Origin: Blasia pusilla
Taxonomy: Eukaryota; Marchantiophyta; Marchantiopsida; Blasiales
Direction: 5' to 3'
Assembly (NCBI GenBank): GCA_050084515.1
Contig: CM114274.1
Location: 24,924,001 to 24,988,000, forward strand
Length of the DNA stretch: 64,000 bases
A program made the position numbers and the translations under genes. Below the pieces are notes generated by a model. That model was given only the letters and a program-made list of their open reading frames with translations, was not told the origin of the DNA and did no database searches. Position 1 is the first letter of the stretch; each line of letters begins with the position of its first letter. This document shows, piece after piece, positions 56,501 through 64,000 of this stretch.

Positions 56501-57715
56501 CTGCCATGTCCTTCACACAGGTCAAAGGCCCTTAGCCATGCCCTTCATATGCAGTCTCAAGGTACCGAAGGTAGTGGAGGTGATTCTACCTTTTCTGTTC
56601 TATGGTGTTGCAGCCCTTGTTGGACTGTGGTCCAGTCACTCGTAGTTTCTGACTATTTAGTGGTGGCATTTGTCAGGTGTAGAAGCCTAAGTGTTCATCG
56701 GATAGACTATATAGTCCTTCCACAACTTAAGAACATCCTCTTTGGAGATCATCCAACCGATTGGACTTCCACCATGGACTACATGAAGAGACAGGGTGAC
56801 CTGACCTGCAGTTGTCCTGTGCAAAGCGTTGCTCGAGAGACTACCGTATGCATTCATGTGGGTAAGTAGTTCAATGTAGACAAGTAGGCTGTGAGTTAAC
56901 CTTAGGAGATCATCCAGTTCTGATTGGACTTTGAGCATCATCTGCCCGAAGAACAGGATCGGTTGCCTTTACATCACCTGACAGACTCTATAGAAAGCCT
57001 TGGTTAATGTGAGTAGGGAGTACGAGGCACACAAAATATGACTGGATGAATTGCAGAGATATCCTCTTGCAATGTGAACCTACAGACCTTCCTCATTCCT
57101 CTCAGCGTATTTTAAAAGCTCCCGTCTCTCCCATGTAAAGTGTAGAAAGACTTCCCACAGCCCTTTTAGTGTATGATGAAAGGTCTCATTCTCCAATTGC
57201 AATGGGTATACACAGTCCTTCCACAACCCTGTCAGTGTACGGAAAACGATCGCCTCCTGACTTGGAATGTGTATACAGACCAGACCCTCCACAGCCCTTT
57301 CAGGGTATGGCTAAAGCCCCCTTTCCTCTGCTTCCCTTTCTCCACTTGCAAGGAATACACATAGACCTTCCACAGCCCTGTCAGTCTATGATAAAGCTCC
57401 TTATCTTGACTCACCTTCTTGTGTGCAATATCTGCCAAAGGAATTTCCAGCCATGGCTGATGGCTTCTTCCATCAATCTGGAGGGAGTTGCAAGAAATGA
57501 AGTTTAGTTGAAGCAGATTGGGAAATTGTGAGGAGTCTGGAGCCTAATGCTCGAGAACGCTCTGTTGTGATTTTAATGCAGGTAGAGTGAAAGTAGGCAG
57601 TGATGGCGATGTGGTGGTTTTGGGTTCCCAAGAGCTTGAAGTTCAATATGTCTTTGCGAAAGGACAACTGATGAAAAGTCCAACATGGACCAAGAAAGGT
57701 TTGTTCGAAACTTAG
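53527..57715 (+). CDS. isoaspartyl dipeptidase (bacterial IadA type), with N-terminal extension; 5 exons
   Basis: Metallo-dependent amidohydrolase (peptidase family M38) that cleaves beta-aspartyl dipeptides left from damaged proteins. Exons: 53527-54503, 54886-55081, 55297-55491, 55588-55909 and 57582-57715; all joins keep frame, giving 607 aa. The last 389 residues (from Met at 54181) match the normal length of IadA. Metal and substrate residues are present: HVH (core residues 64 and 66), then GGGGEMGP, SDHR, YFHMGD, LPTH and SSDG, in family order. The extra 218 N-terminal residues hold a short hydrophobic stretch (LLIVTVCLCA), then two near-repeats of EAAAES.DGTRLL and an acidic, low-complexity part. 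This could be a targeting region, or 5' UTR if translation starts at 54181. Intron 4 is 1.67 kb and carries repeats. A similar bacterial family member in a plant nuclear gene invites a transfer test. Confidence 0.88.
54545..54812. repeat. degenerate minisatellite in dipeptidase intron 1
   Basis: Words of the type GTCAAATGTGAGAAGTCTCC and TTCTTCAGATGG recur about six to seven times with a ~40-bp period and much variation. They fill most of the intron (54504-54885). Confidence 0.75.
57140..57400. repeat. degenerate repeats in dipeptidase intron 4
   Basis: CTTCCACAGCCCTNTCAGTGTATG-like words recur near 57150, 57218, 57289 and 57368, period ~70-80 bp, with a weaker relative near 56716. Confidence 0.65.
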
Positions 57716-60200
57716 GACTAACAAGGAATCACATGAAACACTGCAAGAACTGGGTGGAGATGATTCTTGGGTATGGAGGTCGCCAGCAATCATGCCCTTG
57801 CAATACTTTGAACAAGTAAGACCAGGGAAGAAATTAAGATTCTTTCGAGAAGTTCAGTTTGGGCTGTGATCAGAGGCTGTGCATTCAAGGTTTCATGCCA
57901 GAGTTGCAAGCAGGATGGGAGAGCCCGGTATCATTGTAGCCCCTGCCTGCATGTACAGAATTGGCATCGTGGTGATAAAGTAAGAGAGGAATCCATGTAG
58001 CCATGGTAAAAGCTCCAATTCCCTGTGGTTTCTTGCTATAGCATGGTTTATGGGCCCAGAGTGCTTCATCTTTGGAGCTGGTGTGAGATGTTGGAGGGCA
58101 TGGGATACATCATGAGTCAGGGCCATGAAAGTAGGTTATATTCATGTCGTGGTTGCAAATCTTTTAAATAACCAACTAAAATGCCCTTTCCATTCCCATC
58201 CCTATATTTGGGATCAAGAATGATGGGAGGACTCATAAATTCTGAAAGCCCTATACAAGCAAGTTTTCTCAAACAATATCATTAAAAGTAACTTGATAAT
58301 TGTCAAAAGCATTCAATAATTAAAGTTGAAATCAATTTCATAGAATAAGTTCAATTACCAAACCAACCCCGAGTGTAGGGTTCATGAGAAATTTGCAAGT
58401 AATGCACCCTACACTTTAGATGGTTTCACTCTAAGAAGTTTATGGTGATATGAATTATGAGAAGTCTTGGAGTCTTAGACTATAGACTGCCATAGACTTG
58501 GAGTCTTGTGTCAGCCAGATGTACAAGTGTAAGTTCGCAGGACTCGAAACCGTTAAGTATATCTAACGGTTAAAGACATATCTATATCATATCGTTACTA
58601 CAGCGAATCTGATGTTGCTTGTCCACATGTGTCAACTCACGAAAATACGAACACAAACCGTCAGAAGAGCCAATACTCTTTCATTCAGGTGAAGGACAGA
58701 TGATGGTTAGAAGAGGCCAATTCGAAACAAAAGTGCTACTCTAGGATGGTACACCCCGATCGTTAGACAGGCTCTTTGGAAGCTATTGGGTTTGGGTTGG
58801 AGCCTCTAGAGAACATGTTCATTCGTCGTAAAATAGGCCAATTGGATGTTGCATGAGGTGCAGTGTTCTAGTCTTTGAGTGTTGTGGTTGTCCTATTCCC
58901 ACCAATGTAAAATTTGAAAGGACTTTAAAGCAGAAGGTGTGTGGCCCCTCCCTTCAACCATGGGGAACTGTGAGATGCATAAGCATAAGCTATAATAGAC
59001 CTACACGAACCCAAATATTAGGACAACCCACCTTGCACCATGCAATAGAGTTGACCACAGCCAACCAATCCCCATTCTCTCCTACAATGCCTCCATGCCC
59101 TACAAAAATGAAAGCACAGTCACCACAATTTTCTTATTCTGAGAATCGGTACTTTTCCGGTGTTTACAAAGGCAGACGGAAGTTTTCGAAATTCTCTGAA
59201 TCCTGGTTGGCTGTTTGACACAAAATACAGAAAGATCTCATACTCTGAGTCAAGTTTTGGCTGTGTTTAGTAAATGGAAACCGAGATTTCAACAGGCTAA
59301 CCCCCGGTTTAACAACTCAACATTAAAATACAACTGAACTCCCCTTTGACCTGATCTGCCAATCTAGCCCCCGCCCATCTGCAATCCGAAAAGTACGAGT
59401 TGGGAAATACAAAAGGGAATGATGACAAACAATGGGCTTTTTGTTTGTTTATGTTTTATGGAGTGATAGAGAGACAAAGAGAGGCTCGAACCCCAACTTC
59501 CACCACACGATCCATCGGTAGAAACAAAAGTGAAACCTCTGGATTCGCAACCATATCTGCAAGTCCCTGGCCACCTCTTGGCCACATCCCAACAACCCAT
59601 GTGCCCGTTTGTGGTCAAGAATCGTGGGTCAACACAAAGCCAATTCCCAACCTCAGAATCTGTTAGGTTCTCGCGCAGGACAACGAAAGGGAGAAGATGA
59701 AATCTGCATCACATGGTTACTTCACCAAAGCAACTCTATGACCAGATTCCAGATTCCAGAAACGAAGAAAGAATGAATGAATCCTATGTATCGATTCCAG
59801 TTGGAGGATCCCATCTGGAGAGACATCAATTGCGTGTCATTTCTTGAGCTAGAATTGCATACACTAGCAGTTATATATATATTTTTTTCAAATATTTTTT
59901 TTATGACCTACACTGCCGGACTTGCCCAAGGCTGTGGGGAGGGATGTCCAGTTTGAAACACTTGCTTGGGTTCGATCACTATCTGCCCATTCTACGTCTA
60001 TGGTGATTTGGGTTCCATTCCTGGAAAGAGGTCTAAGCTTTGCTGCTGGGCAGTTTGAGATGGAGGTGTTGTATACAAATATATACAAAAGAGTCATTGT
60101 CCTATCAGTGATATTGTATAAACAACTGTTGAGGGGAGAAGAAAATCCTGAGAGTCCTGATCTGCTACACCAAGTGCGTGTTTGTGCATGCGCAGAACTG
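57716..60200. other. intergenic, no gene seen
   Basis: Between the convergent 3' ends of the dipeptidase and F-box genes. An open stretch of 121 codons at 58853-59218 has no recognisable domain. Confidence 0.5.
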
Positions 60201-60207
60201 AACACAT

Positions 60208-60690
60208 TGTGAAAGCTCCAAGAGGGGCTGCTATGGCTGCCAAACCAGCAAGCGAGACTTGCTTCATCCAGAGTTGCATACCTAGTAAACGCAACCCCAA
60301 GAGCTGCCAAACTAGCAAGACCTGCTTGCTCTGGAATTGAACAGCTGGTGAAAGAAACCCCATGAGCTGTAATGGCTTCCAAACCAGCAAGACCTGCAAG
60401 CTCCAGAATTGAAACACCCAGTGAAACTACCCACAAGCGCTGCAATCGCTGACAAACGAACTACACTTGCTTGCTCCAGAATTGAAACGAGGAAGAAATA
60501 TCGCTTCGCCTGCTCCAGAATTTAAAACAAATACTGAAAGCAATCCCAAGAGCTGCGATGGCTGCCAAACGACCAAGGCTTGCTTTGCCTCCAGAATTGA
60601 AACGCCTGGTGAAAGCACTCTCAAGAGCTGCAATGGCTGCCAAACGAACAAAACTTGCTTGCTCCAGAATTGGAACTCCTTGTGAGAAAT
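60208..60690. repeat. degenerate minisatellite, ~62-74-bp period, about seven copies
   Basis: The words GCTGCCAAAC, ACTTGCTTGCTCCAGAATTG and GTGAAAGCA recur in order, with TGCCAAAC-type starts near 60238, 60306, 60376, 60448, 60563 and 60637 and a partial copy near 60500. The array begins 30 bp beyond the F-box gene's stop codon, in its presumed 3' UTR. Confidence 0.85.
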
Positions 60691-60716
60691 CACCATCCAG
60701 ACGGGCTCAACAGTAG

Positions 60717-61995
60717 TCAAGGAGTAATGTCCAGCTTGGGGTCGTAAAAACACCAGTTGTGGTTGAGCGCAAGAGGGCTGGGGGTGCCGTGGCCAGCGGG
60801 TGCAGGCTCTCCCACAATCCACGTCCTCTCTTCCAGATCATAACGAACCCAATTCAGTGTGTTCCTGGAAGCTAAACACACCATTTTCTCGTGCCAAAAG
60901 CCCTGCAAACCACTCCATTCGCACTGGGACCTTCGAAAAGATGGTGGAGACTGCCATGCCATCTCCATCCACTCTTGAAACTCGCCGCATCCACCACCAC
61001 CACCACCACCATCTCCTCCTCTTCCACTTCCATTTCCTCCGGCTTCTTGCAGTTTCCAGATGCCGATGGCGAAGTTTGGGCCTCCAACCTTGAGCCCAAT
61101 GAGCCCCACACTACGGCCCTCGAGCAGAATGAGGTGTGCTTCTCCGAAAGGGGTGAAGAGGCGAGGAAATGGGAGGGGAGTATGGCTCCAGCTCCCTCTC
61201 TGCATGTCAAAAGAACACAATCCATCCTGGTTCAATGTGCACCAGTACAGCTGCCCATTTCGAACGAGGCTCGTGGAGGCCAGATGGGATTTCATCTGCA
61301 TTCTGCTGTTGGAGAAGCTCCACCACTGCCCCACTTTGGAGTCATACATCTTCACTATTGTGCTAGAATCTTTCGTGTGGCTGGGGTCGCATACCACTAT
61401 CACCTTGTAGGAATTTTTGGTTGTGGAGGTCTTGTTCACCATCATATTCACCAGTGGTTTCTTCAGTTTCTTACACACTTGGTTGAGTTGGCAGCTGGGG
61501 AGGTGCCTCCAAGCCTTGGTGAGAGGATTGCAGACATACAAACCATCAATCACTTGGAACGAGCTGACAAGCACAAGGCCTCCATCTGCTGCCAAGGGAA
61601 TGCAGGCTGGGTGGGGGAGGAAATCGATGGGCAGTGGATACCATTTGGTGAAGGATTCTAAGAAGAATGCACTCACTCTAAGATGGTTGTTATCGTGAGA
61701 TATGACGATGACGCTGGGACTGGAGGAGGAAGAAGACTGCACTTGGCTGTAAAGCTCCAGGAAGCCTGCATCAGAGGTCAGGAAGCTCCACCTCCTGCAA
61801 ACACATCGAAAGCGAAACAGACTCGAAGCTGGCAGAAATGCTCTAATCCTATCCAGATGCTCATCCGATAATTGCGACCATATTCTCTCGTTCAGCTCCT
61901 CCTCCTCCTCCTTCTCCTTCTCCTCCTCCTTCCTCCTCCTTTCTCATGGGGTCATAGATTGTCTTGTAGTGCTCCTGCAGCGGGGTCATGTCCAT
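60717..61995 (-). CDS. F-box protein of the kelch-like type (start and body out of frame)
   Basis: Probable SCF ubiquitin-ligase substrate adaptor. Reading the minus strand, the body runs to the stop at 60717-60719. An F-box lies at about 61750-61890 (ERIWSQLSDEHLDRI, then FRCVCRRW), followed by a C-terminal region with kelch-like strands (LYVCNPLTKAWRHLP, VKMYDSKVGQWW, LCSFDMQRGSWSH, WVRYDLEERTWIV), as in single-exon plant F-box/kelch proteins. The body's frame has no ATG ahead of the F-box and ends at a TGA at 61944-61946. A good ATG at 61993-61995 (MDMTPLQEHYKTIYD) is in another frame that stops at 61861-61863. The two frames overlap across a GGA/GAG-rich tract, so one shift there would join them. 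It could be a real frameshift allele, an assembly error in the repeat, or an intron I cannot see. Confidence 0.8.
61894..61943. repeat. purine-rich GGA/GAG trinucleotide tract
   Basis: On the minus strand an imperfect run of GGA, GAG and AAG triplets lies at the boundary where the F-box gene changes frame. It would encode a Glu/Gly-rich stretch in either frame. Confidence 0.9.
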
Positions 61996-63640
61996 GGTAG
62001 GGAAGTGGAATGGAGTGGAGTGAAGTGAAGTAAAGTGAAGGGAGACAAAGACGGCAGATCTAGAAAATGTGTTGCAAAGGTAGTCGAGTGCGAGGGGGTG
62101 AACAGCAGGCAGGCAGCGTTTTCAAAGTGGTTGTTGTTGGAGGCAGCCTGTGGCTATGGGGCACAACGACACATCGGATTCTGTGAACTCGGGTCACCTA
62201 CTATCGACCTCACATGACGAGCGTGGATTGGGCAGTACGCCAGATACGAGGACTTTGCGGGCCCAGATGCCCACAGACGGATGAGAGGGAACCTCCATCT
62301 CCAGCTTCCTGCATACCTAGTGCTTCCAGATTCGAGAGATGATGATGGAGGCCTACCCGGGACGATTGCGAAATCGATGATAACGGTGGGCATGGAGAGC
62401 TAGCTCCCGATGACGAATTTGGGGGAGACCTGTTGGGAGTGTGATCGCTCCAACAGCAGATTCATCCAGACTTGTGCTGGAGACTGATTTCTTTTGGACG
62501 TTTCATCCGTTGACGTGGTGAATCGAGTCTCATCGGATACATCGGCTAGCTAGAAGAATCGTCTTGTTTCCGATTCTCAGCTGACTGAGCGGTATAGGCT
62601 TTGGTTGTCTTTGCTTTTATCCTCAATCTGCCATAGCTTTGGACACTCGAATCCACAGCCGCAGCCATGGCTGGTTCGATGTGATGATCGGGATGGGTTT
62701 TGGTTGTGTTGCTCTAGCTTTTGACTCTCGACTCCACAGCCACAGCTGTTTGGATTATCGGTTGACTGGCTGACTGCCAGAGATTCGAAGTGCGTTGATT
62801 GTGTTTCTCTTCTCTTCACTGATGTCACTCTCGCCTCCTCAATCTTCCATATCTCTGGACTCTCATCTCCACAGCCATCTGGAGAGAGTCTCACTGACTG
62901 ATTCTGAGAGCTCCGATTGTCTCTCTCTTCCTCTCCACGGACGTTGCTCTCGCCTCAAGGATGGCAGAAGGCTTCGTCAGGCACTACTTCTGAGCACCTG
63001 CAGTTTCCCTCTCCCTTTCTCTTCAAACGACACCTTTCTCTGTGAGAAGAGTAGGTAGCACCACTGATGCTTTTGAATCCCAAACTCCCAGCAGAAACCC
63101 ATTGTTCTGGTGGTCCTTATAGGGATGGTAGACCATAGGAGGAGGCCTTTGTGGGGTCAGCATCCTTCTTGCTGTTGTGGTCGTTGTTACTGTGGTGCCC
63201 TAATAATTCCGGATAGGATGGGACTGCGAAATTTACCACCTTTCTCGTGTGAGGGGGCCCTCGGATTGCTCGAGGAGGCATTGGCTGAGGAGGAGGAGGG
63301 GAGGAGGAGGGTGATGCTGGTCAAGTGAGAACAGAGGAGGGAGGGGCTCAGGAAACCGAACGTGGGTTGATTGAGGGGATTCGACTTTGGTTTGGTAGTG
63401 CGAATTTGGGCGATGAGGGTTGGTTTTCGGAGCAGCAGAGTGGAAAGAATGGGACCCCAGTGTTTCTCCTTGCGACTCGGAAGGTGAGGGTTTCCTATGC
63501 CCAGATGGTTGCGATTGTTGGGAGGCATATGGAGTCGAAGGTGGGGTGGGGGTTTTGTTGTTCTGCTCGTGGGAGTGCTTGGCTGTTCAAAAGATTTGCG
63601 AGAGACTCGGTCCCTAGTGTTTCGCATCAGCGAATCGGAG
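61996..63640. other. upstream region of the F-box gene, no gene called
   Basis: Contains an AGTGGAAT/GTGAAG-type repeat near 62000-62040 and three degenerate copies of a block with CTCCACAGCCA words (near 62640-62665, 62725-62750 and 62850-62880). Open stretches up to 146 codons show no recognisable domain. Confidence 0.4.
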
Positions 63641-63649
63641 GGTGAGGGT

Positions 63650-64000
63650 TTTCAATAATACTCAAATGGGGTGCAATTGTAGGGAGTCGTCTGAGGAAGT
63701 GGTAAGGTGGAGATTATGTTGCTCTTCTCTTGGGAGTGAATAGCTGTTTCAAATGAGCTTCGATGGGGTTCAATTGTCGGGAGTCGTCTGGAGTGGGATG
63801 GTGGGAATTTTCTTGCTCTTTTTTAGACGACGATTTGTTGTTCAAATTAGCTTCGATGCGGTTCAATTGTTGGGGATCGTCTGTAGTGGGAAGGTGAGGA
63901 TTTTGTTGCTCTTTTCGATCACTAGTTAGTTGTTCAAATGAGCTTCGATGGGGTGAAACTGTGGTGGATCGTCTGGCGTGGGGAGGTGAGAATTTGTTGC
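63650..64000. repeat. tandem array, ~92-97-bp period, running off the window
   Basis: The word CAATTGTNGGGAGTCGTCTG (or a close variant) recurs at 63674, 63771, 63864 and about 63955, each followed by GGTGAGGATTTTGTTGCTCTT-like and AGCTTCGATGGGG words. A weaker relative occurs near 63510. The array is cut by the window end. Confidence 0.85.

Noticed and set aside
59888-60822. Two minus-strand open frames of 185 and 131 codons
   Set aside because: They are mostly the 62-74-bp minisatellite read through, with repeated SILELAGLA-like strings and no independent domain.

Overview
This window is nuclear DNA from a green plant (streptophyte). It holds five intron-bearing or intron-lacking plant genes, separated by long AT-rich spacers, decayed Ty3/gypsy retrotransposons and many short tandem repeats and fold-backs. 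The introns have GT..AG ends and are mostly 100-700 bp, with a few of 1.2-1.7 kb. The gene set (a plastid/mitochondrial-type isoleucyl-tRNA synthetase, a GAUT pectin glycosyltransferase, an F-box/kelch-like protein) and the low gene density fit an early-diverging land plant such as a bryophyte or lycophyte. I cannot name the species, and a streptophyte alga is not excluded.

Layout. 1-3704 (+): the 3' half of a decayed Ty3/gypsy element (reverse transcriptase, RNase H, integrase, then a PHD zinc finger) with its 3' repeats. About 4040-5140 (+): the remains of a PIF1-family helicase. 9317-12337 (+): an eight-exon cytosolic-type asparaginyl-tRNA synthetase. 18484-29850 (+): a 21-exon organellar isoleucyl-tRNA synthetase (OVA2 type, 1,073 aa) with a solo LTR in its ninth intron. 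About 33500-44560 (-): a nest of related gypsy copies around one nearly full-length but broken element. 47361-49283 (+): a two-exon GAUT. 51909-52643: a large fold-back element. 53527-57715 (+): a five-exon bacterial-type isoaspartyl dipeptidase with a long N-terminal extension. 60717-61995 (-): an F-box gene whose start is out of frame with its body. The right edge runs into a tandem array of about 95 bp.

The most notable content is the gypsy family. In the copy at 34.3-43.7 kb (minus strand) the order is LTR, gag with a CCHC knuckle, aspartic protease, a cytosine-C5 DNA methyltransferase domain, reverse transcriptase, RNase H, integrase, PHD finger, terminal repeat. The methyltransferase shows motif I, the Pro-Cys catalytic motif, the ENV motif and an arginine motif VIII in canonical order, and looks closest to the DNMT3/DRM type. 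A second, diverged copy of its N-terminal part lies at 33.5-33.8 kb and aligns without gaps across the diagnostic block. The PHD finger is present with identical spacing in both pol copies. So this lineage appears to have carried both a DNA-methylation writer and a chromatin-reader-like tail on its integrase. All copies seen here carry stops or frameshifts and are probably dead.

The five cellular genes do not form an obvious functional cluster. The two tRNA synthetases share a strand but serve different compartments. Assignments of cellular genes rest on recognisable family motifs and splice-consistent exon joins worked out by eye; no database search was possible.
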